64,000 nt of DNA from Blautia sp. BIOML-A1 (GCF_009883055.1 NZ_WWVR01000034.1:1-64000); one strand, 5' to 3'; positions 8,281 through 17,899 are shown, counted from the stretch's first letter. The notes: generated by a model not told the origin, from the sequence alone. Numbers and translations are program-made.

Positions 8281-8324
8281 ATATAATCCTCCTGCTAACG
8301 TTTGAATTTATTTTATACAACAAA

Positions 8325-8375
8325 AGAACGACAGCATTCTTTATCCTTTATGCAAGAATATCCTGCCGCGTTCTT
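8325..8375 (-). terminator. Hairpin between the importer permease and GH3
   Basis: On the minus strand AAGAACG...AAGAATA pairs imperfectly with AAGAATGCTGTCGTTCTT, followed by TTTTG. It may be a partial terminator that lowers GH3 expression relative to the importer. Confidence 0.5.
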
Positions 8376-8399
8376 CTGACTGATGATAACTTTTATTTT

Positions 8400-9245
8400 T
8401 TACTCTTTTACGCCACCCAGCGTAACACCTGCGATGATATATTTTGACAGAAGCAGATAAACAATAATGATCGGTACGATAGCAACAGTGATCATCATGT
8501 AAATCTTACCCATATCAAAGTTCATGTAATCAGCACCTCGTAATGTTGCAATCAGGATCGGAACCGTCATCTTGTTCTTGGACTGGATAACCAATGCCGG
8601 TACGAAGTAGTTGTTCCATGATCCAACAAAGGTAAAGATTGCCTGAACTGCGATCGCCGGTTTCATGATTGGAAGTACAATACGGTTGAATGTATGGAAC
8701 TCTCCAGATCCGTCAATTCTGGCAGCTTCCACCAGTGACAGCGGAAGAGAAGATTGTAAATAACTGTACATAAAGTAAAATACTGCCGGTGAAGCAATGG
8801 ACGGAATAATCAGCGGAAGAAGTGAATCATACATTCCCATCTTTGTGATCAGTCTCAGGAATCCCATTGCAGTTACCTGTGTCGGCATAACAAGGATTGC
8901 CATTATAAAAGTAAAAGCAACTTTCTTTCCCTTGAAATCATAAGCATAAATGCCATATGCAGTCAGGGAAGAAAAGTATGTACATAATGCTGCAGAGCAT
9001 CCGGACACGATCACACTGTTAATGATTCCTCTGAACATTGGAAAGCTTCCATCATTTGCCACACTTCTCAGGTTATCCAGAAAATGTTTACCCGGAATGA
9101 TAGAAAAGCCTTTCTGCAGTTCTGCATGTGAATGCGTTGCATTGATAAGCAGAATCGCAAAGAAAAACAGACACATAAAAGATAAGAGAATGAGTACAAT
9201 ATGTGCGAAAATGCTCATCACACGTTTTCCTGAATTTGTTTTCAT
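8400..9245 (-). CDS. Carbohydrate ABC transporter permease (MalG-type), beta-glucoside locus
   Basis: This 281-residue protein has six hydrophobic segments and the EAA loop (VEAARIDGSGEFHTFNRIVLP), which contacts the ATPase. It ends with the VTLGGVKE-type tail of CUT1 MalG proteins. It overlaps the upstream permease gene by four bases and so is translationally coupled. No ATPase gene is present in this operon. The neighbouring GH3 and AraC suggest import of a beta-linked gluco-oligosaccharide; the substrate is inferred from context only. Confidence 0.92.
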   Translation of the reverse strand: MKTNSGKRVMSIFAHIVLILLSFMCLFFFAILLINATHSHAELQKGFSIIPGKHFLDNLRSVANDGSFPMFRGIINSVIVSGCSAALCTYFSSLTAYGIYAYDFKGKKVAFTFIMAILVMPTQVTAMGFLRLITKMGMYDSLLPLIIPSIASPAVFYFMYSYLQSSLPLSLVEAARIDGSGEFHTFNRIVLPIMKPAIAVQAIFTFVGSWNNYFVPALVIQSKNKMTVPILIATLRGADYMNFDMGKIYMMITVAIVPIIIVYLLLSKYIIAGVTLGGVKE

Positions 9246-10204
9246 GATCTTGCTCTTCTCCTTTCTTCTTTTGCACGTTTCTTAGCTGCCTTTTTTGAAC
9301 CATCTGGATCGTTGTCATTGGTCATTCTGTAAACAAAGAAGCAGAGGATACCACTGATGATGAACAGGTAAACAGATAATGCACCTGCCATTCCATAATT
9401 CTTGCTCTTCAGATGACTGTTCAGGAACATGATCAGTGTCATGGATGTTCTGTCCGGGTTACCCTGTCCGTTTGTCAGAATCTGAGGAACATCAAACATC
9501 TGAAGACCACCGATGATAGATGTGATCAGTGTGTATGCAAGGATCGGACGGATCATTGGCAGTGTAATATAGAAAAATCTCTGAATTCCATTGCATCCAT
9601 CCAGATCAGCAGCCTCATAGACCTCCACACTTACACCCATAACTGCCGCCATCAGCATGATCGTTGTATTTCCAAACCACATCATAAAGTTCATAAATCC
9701 GATCAGTCCTCTTGTTCCCAGAACAGAACCCAGGAAATCAATCGGTGCTTTCAGAACGCCCAGAGACAGCAGAATAGAGTTGACCGGACCATTGGTAGAG
9801 AACATCGTAAAGAATAATAAGGCAAATGCAGACGCCATGATCAGGTTCGGCAGATAAATAACTACTTTAAAGAACTGTTTGCCGTGGATCTTCATTCGAA
9901 GATCTGTAAACCAGCAGGCAAGTACAAGTGCAACCACGATCTGCGGAACAAAACCGATCAGCCACAGGATCAATGTGTTTTTTCCATACAGGAACATATC
10001 TGATTTCAAAAGACTGATGTAGTTTTTCATGCCGACAAAATTCGGACCTACTACCTTGATACCCGAACGATAATATTCGAAAAAGCTGTATCTTACAGTA
10101 TCGATCAAAGGAATAAGAGAAAATATCAGATACGCGATAAAAAATGGAAGAATAAATAACAAGCCCCATTTTCCGTAATCAATATTTTTTTTCTTTTTTT
10201 TCAT
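9242..10204 (-). CDS. Carbohydrate ABC transporter permease (MalF-type), beta-glucoside locus
   Basis: The 320-residue membrane protein has a lysine-rich cytoplasmic start, six predicted transmembrane segments and the EAA loop (YEAADLDGCNGIQRFFYITLP). A basic C-terminal tail (KKAAKKRAKEERRRARS) is longer than usual. It pairs with the MalG-type permease and the binding protein upstream at 10263-11624. A GGAAAGG site precedes the ATG. Confidence 0.92.
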   Translation of the reverse strand: MKKKKKNIDYGKWGLLFILPFFIAYLIFSLIPLIDTVRYSFFEYYRSGIKVVGPNFVGMKNYISLLKSDMFLYGKNTLILWLIGFVPQIVVALVLACWFTDLRMKIHGKQFFKVVIYLPNLIMASAFALLFFTMFSTNGPVNSILLSLGVLKAPIDFLGSVLGTRGLIGFMNFMMWFGNTTIMLMAAVMGVSVEVYEAADLDGCNGIQRFFYITLPMIRPILAYTLITSIIGGLQMFDVPQILTNGQGNPDRTSMTLIMFLNSHLKSKNYGMAGALSVYLFIISGILCFFVYRMTNDNDPDGSKKAAKKRAKEERRRARS

Positions 10205-10262
10205 AAATGCCTTTCCTTTCCAATAAACAGCAGGGCACTCTGTACCCTGCTGATCTGATCAT

Positions 10263-11624
10263 TTATTCCGGCCACTGTACTTCTGTGATTTCCGGATAAC
10301 GTTCCATGATTGCTGTTTCAAAGTTTGATTTTGCTTTGTCAAACTCAACATTTCCCTGGAAATAATCGCTGAAAGCATTCTGGATCAGCTCTACACAGCC
10401 CTGATCATAAGGGGAAAGCGGGGCAATTTTGATGTTTTCTGCAACCGGTGCAAAATATTCAAATGGATTCTGTCCACCGAGGAAATCAGAAGCGAATGCA
10501 TCGTCAGAAGCAGCCTCCTGCATACCGGATTTTGTATTTGTAAAGTCAGCATAGTCTTTGGAAATCTTTAACAGGTTGTCTTTGTTTCCAGTCAGAGCAA
10601 GGATAATATCTTTTGCATGTTCCGTGTTGTCTGTTCCTGTTGCTACATGGATATAAGATCCGCCCCAGTTGTATTCCTGCGGTGGGTTTGTAACAGCCCA
10701 GGCACCGTCTTCGCCATCCCAGTTTGGTTTCAGGGTAAAGTCAATTCCCCATGCCGGGAACAGAAATGCGAATACTTTGGAGTCAGAGCTCATAGCTTTG
10801 TTCCAGTCATCGTTCCACTGACCTTTTACAGTTTTGTTCAGATATCCTGCATCCAGCCATTCTTTTGAATCACTTATCCAATCCATGATCTTCTGGTCAA
10901 CTTTGATCGTTGTGCTTCCCGGCTCTACCCATGAACTTTCGATGCTGTTTCCATACAGACGGAATGTATCTGCATAAGAAGAAAATGTGTAGTATCCTTT
11001 TGCTTTCAGTTCTTCTGCTGTTGCTTTTGTTGTATCCCAGTCCTTTAATTTCTCGCCTACTGCTTCCGGATCATCTGTTCCAAATACATCTTTTGCGATG
11101 TCACGACGATATACCAGAGTTCCCGGGCAGCACTGCCATGTAGAACCTCTCTGTACTCCATCAGTGTCAGATGCTGTTGTTTTTGTAAAATCATACTGAT
11201 CTGCAAGATCTTTGTCAGGATCAATTCCGAGGTCTTTAAGCGGAATTGCCACATCTGCATCTTTGTCTGTATATTTATTTACATAGTCTGTCTCTGACAG
11301 GAAAATATCTACTTTGTCATCGTCTGCCGCATCCGCCTGGTTCATCAATGCTTCATCCAGTTTTTGCTGGTAAACGCCATCCTGATTCGGGTTAATGACC
11401 CAGTGGATCTCTGTTCCATCTTTCAGTGTTGTAACTGTTCCATCCTTTGATGTAGATTCTACTTCCGGATATACAGCTTCCAATCTCTGACGAAATTCAT
11501 CATTCCAGGAATAAATATTAATCACTTTTCCTTCTCCGGAATCCGCACTTACTACAGTTGCTGCTGAGAGTGTTCCTGCAACAACTGCTGCTGTCAGGAT
11601 TACAGATACAAATTTTCTTTTCAT
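10263..11624 (-). CDS. Carbohydrate ABC transporter substrate-binding protein, beta-glucoside locus
   Basis: Family 1 extracellular solute-binding protein. I place the start at the ATG at 11624 (MKRKFVSVILTAA), which follows AGGAGG at a normal distance; an earlier ATG at 11657 would add 11 residues and has no such site. The N-terminus is a Sec signal ending near VVSADSG, and no lipobox cysteine is present, unusual for a Gram-positive binding protein. About 453 residues. First gene of the operon with two permeases and, further on, GH3. Expression is probably activated by the divergent AraC through the motif at 11722-11744. Confidence 0.9.
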   Translation of the reverse strand: MKRKFVSVILTAAVVAGTLSAATVVSADSGEGKVINIYSWNDEFRQRLEAVYPEVESTSKDGTVTTLKDGTEIHWVINPNQDGVYQQKLDEALMNQADAADDDKVDIFLSETDYVNKYTDKDADVAIPLKDLGIDPDKDLADQYDFTKTTASDTDGVQRGSTWQCCPGTLVYRRDIAKDVFGTDDPEAVGEKLKDWDTTKATAEELKAKGYYTFSSYADTFRLYGNSIESSWVEPGSTTIKVDQKIMDWISDSKEWLDAGYLNKTVKGQWNDDWNKAMSSDSKVFAFLFPAWGIDFTLKPNWDGEDGAWAVTNPPQEYNWGGSYIHVATGTDNTEHAKDIILALTGNKDNLLKISKDYADFTNTKSGMQEAASDDAFASDFLGGQNPFEYFAPVAENIKIAPLSPYDQGCVELIQNAFSDYFQGNVEFDKAKSNFETAIMERYPEITEVQWPE

Positions 11625-11678
11625 TAAAAATTCCTCCTTGTTCAAAGCATTTTTCACTGTTTTCTCTTTGATGATGAT

Positions 11679-11684
11679 ACTATA
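11679..11684 (-). promoter_or_regulatory. -10 box of the beta-glucoside importer operon
   Basis: TATAGT on the minus strand, with no good -35 box, as expected for an AraC-activated promoter. It lies 37 bp downstream of the shared motif at 11722-11744, the same spacing as at the GH94 promoter. Confidence 0.55.
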
Positions 11685-11716
11685 TCATTTTTGACATTCA
11701 AAATATATTATTAATC

Positions 11717-11745
11717 TTAACAAAATGTCAGATTCATGTCATAAT
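11717..11745 (+). promoter_or_regulatory. Promoter of the AraC gene, overlapping its probable operator
   Basis: TTAACA (11717-11722) and CATAAT (11740-11745) are separated by 17 bp. The spacer is filled by the motif shared with the GH94 operon, which suggests that the regulator represses its own gene when it activates the divergent importer. Confidence 0.6.
11722..11744. promoter_or_regulatory. Candidate AraC operator, importer side
   Basis: AAAATGTCAGATTCATGTC followed by ATAA. The same motif with four differences occurs at 17828-17850 upstream of the GH94 operon, and nowhere else that I noticed in the window. Both copies lie 37 bp upstream of a minus-strand TATAGT. Confidence 0.65.
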
Positions 11746-11777
11746 ATAAAAAATCAACACATTAAGGAGTGATGTTT

Positions 11778-12518
11778 ATGGCAATTTCAAAAGACTGGTA
11801 CCACACTGAAATGAAAAACGATGATATGGAGATCCTGCACCGTTCTCCCTCCGTAGAATACTCTTTTTATAATGCAGTCCGAAGCGGAGACATGGAGACT
11901 GTCACTGCAAACTGCAAAAACGATTCCTTTCTTCATCTCGAAGGAACTGGTGTCCTTTCAAGAAATCCTCTGACCAATATCAAATATCATTTTGTGGTAA
12001 CTACCGCCATGCTGACCCGTTATTGCATTGACGGAGGACTGGAACCGGAGCAGGCCTATCGCCTCAGCGACTTCTATATCTTAAAAATGGATTCCTGCAC
12101 TTCAGTCCGTGAAGTTGCAGACCTCCACCATATTATGGCAAAAGATTTTACCGGAAAAATGCTTCTTCATAAAAAAAGTTCTGTTCTGTCCAAACCTGTC
12201 ATTGAATGCATCAACTATATCTACAGTCACATAAAAGAAAGAATCACCATTCAGGATCTGGCTGAACATACAGGGCTGTCCTGCAATTATCTTTCCCGTA
12301 TATTCAAGCAGAATCTTGGTGTATCGATCAGTGACTACATCCGTGAACAGAAAATAGAAAAAGCCACTCATCTTCTCAGATATTCTGATCAGTCTATCGT
12401 GGATATTGCGGCGTATCTTTCCTTTTCCTCACAGAGTCACTTTATACAGATTTTTGAAGGCTATATAGGATTGACACCAAAGAAATACCGCGACAAATAC
12501 TACAAATCCATGTGGTAA
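11778..12518 (+). CDS. AraC-family regulator of the beta-glucoside locus
   Basis: About 246 residues from the ATG at 11778, which follows AAGGAG by a normal spacing; an upstream GTG at 11769 overlaps that site and is less likely. The C-terminal half has two helix-turn-helix motifs of the AraC/XylS type (about residues 145-243: TIQDLAEHTGLSCNYLSRIF and IVDIAAYLSFSSQSHFIQIF). The N-terminal part is a short variable sensor domain, not a recognisable cupin. It is divergent from the importer operon and close to the GH94 operon, and probably controls both. Confidence 0.9.
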   Translation: MAISKDWYHTEMKNDDMEILHRSPSVEYSFYNAVRSGDMETVTANCKNDSFLHLEGTGVLSRNPLTNIKYHFVVTTAMLTRYCIDGGLEPEQAYRLSDFYILKMDSCTSVREVADLHHIMAKDFTGKMLLHKKSSVLSKPVIECINYIYSHIKERITIQDLAEHTGLSCNYLSRIFKQNLGVSISDYIREQKIEKATHLLRYSDQSIVDIAAYLSFSSQSHFIQIFEGYIGLTPKKYRDKYYKSMW

Positions 12519-12567
12519 ACCAGCAGACATGCCTCTGTCTCTCCCCGGCACTGAGAAAAGCAGAAAA

Positions 12568-12608
12568 CAACCCGGCATTATGTCATTTTACTACATAATG
12601 TCGGGTTG
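12568..12608. terminator. Bidirectional terminator between araC and GH94
   Basis: CAACCCGGCATTATG pairs with CATAATGTCGGGTTG around a short loop, with A-rich sequence on one side and TTTTTATT on the other. It serves the convergent AraC gene and the GH94 operon. Confidence 0.85.
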
Positions 12609-12611
12609 TTT

Positions 12612-15311
12612 TTATTGTAATACTATAGTAATATTATGTGTCTCATCTGAAGACAACTGTTCAATCGTCTCTTTTTTCATACAGGCACTTCCGTCTGCTC
12701 TTTTTTCTATTTCTTTTTCGTCACAGTACGCCTGAACGATCTGATATTCTCCATACTCCTTTTTGTCTGGATTGGAAATGCAAACCTCAAATTTCTTTCC
12801 TGCAAATTCCAGATAGAGTGATGCATTTCCTTCTTTATCAAACTGTTCTGCCATAAGTGCTGGTGCGATCACAAGATTGCCAATCTCTCCTCTTACTCCA
12901 AAAGCTTCTGTGATCATGGTCAGCATATACCAGCTTGCTGCACCGGTAAGATATGCATACAGCCCTCTTCCATCACTGTCAAAATATTCAGGAAGTCCTG
13001 GATACATATAGCTGCTTTCAAAGTTCATTGCCGCATGAAGAAGTGTATTGAGCACTTTATATCCTTCTTTTACAAATCCCTGACTGTACAGAGCATTTGC
13101 ATACATGACTGCCATGTGAGAGAAAACAGCTCCGTTTTCTTTTTCACCATAGGCAAAGCCGAACATTCTGCCGAGATCAAATTTCTCTTCTCTGAAATTT
13201 GTATTCAGTCGATAACCGCCTGCTTTCTCATCGAACAGATATTTATCTGCACTTCTGCTGATCGCGGCAGTCTGCTCTTTTGTTGCAGTTCCGCTCATGA
13301 TTGCGAATACCTGGCTGGTCAGCATCATGCGTACACGATCTTTTTCGCAGCACTCTACCGGATTCTTGTGGTCATCATAATAACCATTGAACCATCCGTC
13401 TCCACCATCTGTGATCCATTCATTCTTTCGGATATTTTCCATCATCCATTCTGCTTTTTCACGCAGATTTCTGACTATCTCATCAATTCTGACAATCACT
13501 GTGTCGCCGCTGATGTTATGTGCACACTTTTTGGTGTAAGAACCCAGCAGTTTTCTTTTTTTGTCTGCATTCTCATATAGATCTCTTCCACAGGAAAACA
13601 GACATTCCATTTCACTGGCAATCTCAACCCGGTTAATTCCGCTTATGCGTTCCAGGTTTTCCAGGCAGTCTGCAATGTTATTCATATTTCCTGCATAGGC
13701 ACAGGTAAACGCCACACTCTCACCATTGTCCCACGCCATATCCATGGCATCGTTCCAGTCGGCTCCATGGAGTTTCATTTCATTATGCTCACCTACATCA
13801 TAAAAAGCAGTTAAATTCTGCAGAAGAATATGCTCCAGAATTGTTCCGAAATAAATATCTCCGCTCTCTACTTTCTGCTGTTTTCCGTAAGCTGTATTCC
13901 ATTCTTCATCGTGTGTTGTTCCTCTTCCTGACTGAAGATCTTTGAAATATGGAACTTTTTCAAACAGAATATCCATATCGCCGGTCTGGTCGATATACAG
14001 CTTCGTCGTTCCAAACGGCCAGAATGCATGATCCATCCAGACACGGGCAATATTATTTCTGTCCGCGATAAATTCTCCCTGTTTATTTCCAATAATCGTG
14101 GCATTTGTTCCGTCAATGCGGACACCGCCATAGTTGGCAACAATCATCTGACGCACTACAGCCGGATTCATGATCAGGAGTGCAAGACAGTCCTGCCAGA
14201 GATCTCTCCAGCCCCGTCCGCCTTTTCCATAGTCGTGGTATGGGAGAAAAGAACAGCCATAGATTCTTCGCAGTACCGGCTGAAAGCTGATCCATTTCAT
14301 ATAGTTATCAGCATCTGCATCACCGGTTTCATAAGATACATTTACTTTTTTCTGCCAGTAGGATTTCACCTCTTCAAGAACGTTCTCCACCTGCTCTTCT
14401 GTTCTGTATTTTACGACAGTTTTGGCAATACTCTCTTTCTTCTCTGTCAGTCCTGCCAGTATGATAAAACCTGCTGTTTCCTGCGGCTTTAGCTCAACAT
14501 CCGCAAAGCGGATGCCTCCCATTGCCTCTTTTCCCTCAGCTCTGCTTCCTGCCATTCTGCCTGGCTTGTTCTTTCTTACTGCTTCTGGATTCAGATAAGT
14601 ACCGCCCTCTCCTATAAACTCCTGCACAGTAGGATAAAACGCCTCCGGCGCATCGCCTTTTTCTGAATATCCATATACAAAATAGGTGGTATGATTCTTC
14701 TGATGACCTCTTTCATCAAAAGACAGAACCGGTGTGACTTCCACACCATATTCTGTTGTATTGATTCTGTGAAGAAGCGATGTCACATGACGATGATCTC
14801 GAATATTGTCCGCGCTTCTTCCATAAAGTGGTATTGCAGCGATCGGAGTTATTTTTGTCACTTCTTCAGATATATTTTTTATTCTGACCAGTTCAATCTC
14901 TGCTGCTCCGTCCACATCAACAAAAGAAGTGATTTCTGACTGAAGACCATATTTTGCAGAAGTTCTGGTCACTTTCTGCCACATAAAACCGGCTTCCAGA
15001 ATGCTTTTATCCTGAGCTTCTGTAAATTTCTGTAATTCCTGCTCTGCTGAAATTCCCGTTGCAGACCAGCATCCCTTACCTTCTATACGACACCAGAAAT
15101 TTCTGGTACTGCGATTATTGTGAAGATTTTCAATACTTACCGGTTCCAAAAGAAAATGGTTCTGATCTGTCTTGCTGTCTCCTCCAAGGTTCGGAGTGAT
15201 ACTGGATTTCAGTCCTCCATCACCCGCCAGCGGAAAATACAGACCACTGTAGTTTTCCGGACTCTGAATGGTAAACGTTCCTTTTTTATCCTGAAATTTT
15301 ATATATTTCAT
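12612..15311 (-). CDS. GH94 glycoside phosphorylase, about 900-residue type
   Basis: The 899-residue protein contains the GH94 catalytic region with GADWNDAMD carrying the expected acid aspartate, and the upstream GRGWRDLWQD segment. GH94 enzymes split beta-glucosides with phosphate, giving a sugar 1-phosphate and saving ATP. It is distinct from the 804-residue GH94 encoded just upstream; its length is nearer to that of laminaribiose-type phosphorylases than of cellobiose phosphorylase, so the two may act on different linkages. No signal peptide: cytoplasmic. It starts 13 bases after the end of the other GH94 gene with AAGGAG before the ATG, so they form an operon. Substrate assignment is a guess. 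Confidence 0.9.
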   Translation of the reverse strand: MKYIKFQDKKGTFTIQSPENYSGLYFPLAGDGGLKSSITPNLGGDSKTDQNHFLLEPVSIENLHNNRSTRNFWCRIEGKGCWSATGISAEQELQKFTEAQDKSILEAGFMWQKVTRTSAKYGLQSEITSFVDVDGAAEIELVRIKNISEEVTKITPIAAIPLYGRSADNIRDHRHVTSLLHRINTTEYGVEVTPVLSFDERGHQKNHTTYFVYGYSEKGDAPEAFYPTVQEFIGEGGTYLNPEAVRKNKPGRMAGSRAEGKEAMGGIRFADVELKPQETAGFIILAGLTEKKESIAKTVVKYRTEEQVENVLEEVKSYWQKKVNVSYETGDADADNYMKWISFQPVLRRIYGCSFLPYHDYGKGGRGWRDLWQDCLALLIMNPAVVRQMIVANYGGVRIDGTNATIIGNKQGEFIADRNNIARVWMDHAFWPFGTTKLYIDQTGDMDILFEKVPYFKDLQSGRGTTHDEEWNTAYGKQQKVESGDIYFGTILEHILLQNLTAFYDVGEHNEMKLHGADWNDAMDMAWDNGESVAFTCAYAGNMNNIADCLENLERISGINRVEIASEMECLFSCGRDLYENADKKRKLLGSYTKKCAHNISGDTVIVRIDEIVRNLREKAEWMMENIRKNEWITDGGDGWFNGYYDDHKNPVECCEKDRVRMMLTSQVFAIMSGTATKEQTAAISRSADKYLFDEKAGGYRLNTNFREEKFDLGRMFGFAYGEKENGAVFSHMAVMYANALYSQGFVKEGYKVLNTLLHAAMNFESSYMYPGLPEYFDSDGRGLYAYLTGAASWYMLTMITEAFGVRGEIGNLVIAPALMAEQFDKEGNASLYLEFAGKKFEVCISNPDKKEYGEYQIVQAYCDEKEIEKRADGSACMKKETIEQLSSDETHNITIVLQ

Positions 15312-15323
15312 GCTGTCTCCTTT

Positions 15324-17738
15324 TTATGACATGAACAGTTCTACTTCTGTAATCTCTGTAAGCTTTTCCTGAGGAATATAATTTTCTCCCAGTTCTTCTC
15401 CATTGACGATCATCTTCTTGAAACCAGATTCCACATGTCCCGGATTATGGACTGTAATATGAAGTTTACATCCGCGGAAATCTTTATCAATTTCAAATTT
15501 ATCCCATTCTTTCGGAACAGATGGTGCAATTCGCAGTCCGCCAAAGTCAGGACGCATACCAAGAATACCTTCTACACACCCTACCATAACGGTAGATGCT
15601 GTTCCTGTCAGCCAATGTACATGAGAGCGTCCGAAATTCGGGCTTGCTTTTCCCTCTGTAAACTGTCCATAGCAGTATGGTTCCAGCCTTCGGATCTCTG
15701 CCCTGTCATTCTGTGCCGCAGGCGCATTTTCCATAAAGTAGCCAAAAGCTCTCTCTCCATGTCCTCTCAGAGCTTCTGCAAGAATGATCCAGCCCTGTGA
15801 CTGTGAGAAAATCCCTGCATTTTCCTTGGTTCCCGCATTATAGATCACAGCCAGTGCACCCTCGAATGCATGAGCATGATATGGAGGATCCATCAGGATT
15901 GCTCCATATTCCGTATTCAGTCTCTTATAAACCATATCCAGTGCAAGATCTGCCTGTGCATCGTCTGCAAGACCACTGATCACCGCCCAGCTCTGCGGAT
16001 TCAGCCACATGTTCGCTTCCGGATCTGTGCGCTTTCCAATCACAGCTCCATCTTCTGTAAATCCACGGATAAAGCGGTCTTCATTCCAGCAGAGATCCTG
16101 GATCAGTTTTCCAAGTTTCTTCTGACTTTCGTTAAGATATTCAATATATTCTTTATCCTCTTTGTAGTCTGCAAATTCTCTGAGGATCGTCATTGCATAA
16201 TAATACTGCAGTGCTACAAAAGTTGACTCTCCATCTTTTCCAAGTCTGAGACAGTCATTCCAGTCTGCATAAAGACCTGCCGGCATTCCATGTTTTCCAA
16301 GATGGTTTTCAGAAAATGCAATTGCACGTTTCAGATGTTCATATACGGTTGCCTCACCTTTGTTTGCAAACGGAATCACTTCATCCATGAATGCCACATT
16401 GCCTGTTTCTGAAACATATTTATAGACTGTAGGGAAAAGCCACAGTGCATCATCTGCACGATAAGCCGGATGTCCTGTTTCCTGTACATAGGAAGCATCG
16501 TCCGGAGTATCTTCATGTCCCGGGTTATGTGTGAATTTTACAAGCGGAAGTCCACCGCCGTTATCCACCTGTGCTGAAAGCATGAATCGGATTTTTTCCA
16601 CCGCCATCTCCGGTGCCAGATGAATCACTCCCTGAATATCCTGAACTGTATCGCGATATCCATATCCATTGCGGAGTCCACAATAGGTAAAAGAAGCTGC
16701 CCGTGACCAGATAAAGGTCATAAAACAGTTGTATGCATTCCATGTATTGATCATGGTATTAAATTCCGGACTTGGGGTTCTGATCTGGAAGTGAGAAAGC
16801 TGACCATGCCAGTATTCGATCAGTTCTTCCAGTTCTCTTTTACATACATCCTGGCAGTTTTTGTAATGCTCCACGATCTCGCCCGCTTCTGCATCACCTT
16901 TCATTCCAACAAGAAAAGTGATTTCTTTTGTTTCCCCCGGAGCAAGGCTTAAAACTGTTGAAAGTGCTCCACAGCTATTCTCATTATAATTTCCCTTATT
17001 GCTGAGTTTTCCCGTGATCACGCCCTCTGGATTGTTATATCCGTGATATCTTCCAAGAAAGCTTTCTTTGTCTCCGCACCAGGAATTCACGTCAGCTCCT
17101 GCCAGTCCGAAGAATCTGTTGAATACATTTTTGTTATCAATGTTTTCACCTTCTTCCAGACGATCCAGGTTTGCGTGGATCATCTGACGTACACGGTTCC
17201 CTCTGAAAACCGTCTGTGTGATATACTGAGAATACTGAAGATTTACCTGATCCTGTTCATAGTTACTGTTGTTGGTAAATTCCGCATATCCCGTTACTGT
17301 AAGTTCACGTTTTTTCTCAGAATAATTTGTTACTGCCAGACTCCATACTTCATAAGACCGCTCCAGCGGCACATAATATCTTACTTCTGAGTGAATTTCA
17401 CTGTAATCTGCCATCATTTTTGTGTATGCTGTTCCATGATGACATTCACTTTTGTACGTCTCCAGATCTTTGCCTACCGGCTGCCAGGATGCAGACCAGT
17501 AATCTTTACTTTCATTATCGCGAAGGTAAATATACCGTCCCGGCTGATCAAACTGATTGAAAATATATCTCAGGATTCTTCCATTTGCTCCGGATTTTGC
17601 AAAACTGTATCCTCCTGCATTATTTGAAACGATTGCCCCATACTCTGGTGAGCCAAGATAGTTTACCCACGGTGCCGGTGTATCCGGACGTGTGATCACA
17701 TATTCCTTTTTTGCTTCATCAAAATATCCATATCTCAT
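15324..17738 (-). CDS. GH94 cellobiose/chitobiose phosphorylase-like enzyme
   Basis: About 804 residues from the ATG at 17738 (MRYGYFDEAKKEYVITRPDT), chosen because AGGAG lies nine bases upstream; the ATG at 17747 overlaps that site. The N-terminus, including PWVNYLGSPEYGAIVSNNAGG, resembles N,N'-diacetylchitobiose and cellobiose phosphorylases. The catalytic acid is in LYADWNDCL, and NAGTKENAGIFSQ and WLTGTAS are family motifs. It makes sugar 1-phosphate from an imported disaccharide and phosphate. First gene of a two-gene GH94 operon whose promoter carries the motif shared with the importer operon. Cellobiose or a related glucoside is more likely than chitobiose given the GH3. Confidence 0.9.
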   Translation of the reverse strand: MRYGYFDEAKKEYVITRPDTPAPWVNYLGSPEYGAIVSNNAGGYSFAKSGANGRILRYIFNQFDQPGRYIYLRDNESKDYWSASWQPVGKDLETYKSECHHGTAYTKMMADYSEIHSEVRYYVPLERSYEVWSLAVTNYSEKKRELTVTGYAEFTNNSNYEQDQVNLQYSQYITQTVFRGNRVRQMIHANLDRLEEGENIDNKNVFNRFFGLAGADVNSWCGDKESFLGRYHGYNNPEGVITGKLSNKGNYNENSCGALSTVLSLAPGETKEITFLVGMKGDAEAGEIVEHYKNCQDVCKRELEELIEYWHGQLSHFQIRTPSPEFNTMINTWNAYNCFMTFIWSRAASFTYCGLRNGYGYRDTVQDIQGVIHLAPEMAVEKIRFMLSAQVDNGGGLPLVKFTHNPGHEDTPDDASYVQETGHPAYRADDALWLFPTVYKYVSETGNVAFMDEVIPFANKGEATVYEHLKRAIAFSENHLGKHGMPAGLYADWNDCLRLGKDGESTFVALQYYYAMTILREFADYKEDKEYIEYLNESQKKLGKLIQDLCWNEDRFIRGFTEDGAVIGKRTDPEANMWLNPQSWAVISGLADDAQADLALDMVYKRLNTEYGAILMDPPYHAHAFEGALAVIYNAGTKENAGIFSQSQGWIILAEALRGHGERAFGYFMENAPAAQNDRAEIRRLEPYCYGQFTEGKASPNFGRSHVHWLTGTASTVMVGCVEGILGMRPDFGGLRIAPSVPKEWDKFEIDKDFRGCKLHITVHNPGHVESGFKKMIVNGEELGENYIPQEKLTEITEVELFMS

Positions 17739-17784
17739 ATCTCTCATCTCCTGTTCCAGCTATTCTTCGCCTGATTTTTCTTAC

Positions 17785-17790
17785 ACTATA
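17785..17790 (-). promoter_or_regulatory. -10 box of the GH94 operon
   Basis: TATAGT on the minus strand, 37 bp downstream of the motif at 17828-17850, matching the arrangement at the importer promoter. No clear -35 box. Confidence 0.55.
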
Positions 17791-17827
17791 CCCTATATCA
17801 TATTTTGAATATACAAAATACAAGCTG

Positions 17828-17850
17828 AAAATATCAGATTCGTGACATGA
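17828..17850. promoter_or_regulatory. Candidate AraC operator, GH94 side
   Basis: AAAATATCAGATTCGTGAC followed by ATGA, 19 of 23 positions identical to the motif at 11722-11744. It lies upstream of the GH94 operon at identical distance from the -10 box. Confidence 0.65.
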
Positions 17851-17873
17851 AAGTCTTTGTTATAGTCAAAATT

Positions 17874-17899
17874 GCGGAATATTACCTGTAAACAGTTAC
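17874..17899. mobile_element. Fragment of the GTAACTGTTCAC element beside the GH32 terminator hairpin
   Basis: On the minus strand GTAACTGTTTACAGGTAATA followed by TTCCGC matches the left end of the element, 23 of 26 positions. It directly follows the hairpin at 17899-17929, where the terminator U-tract would be expected. Confidence 0.6.
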
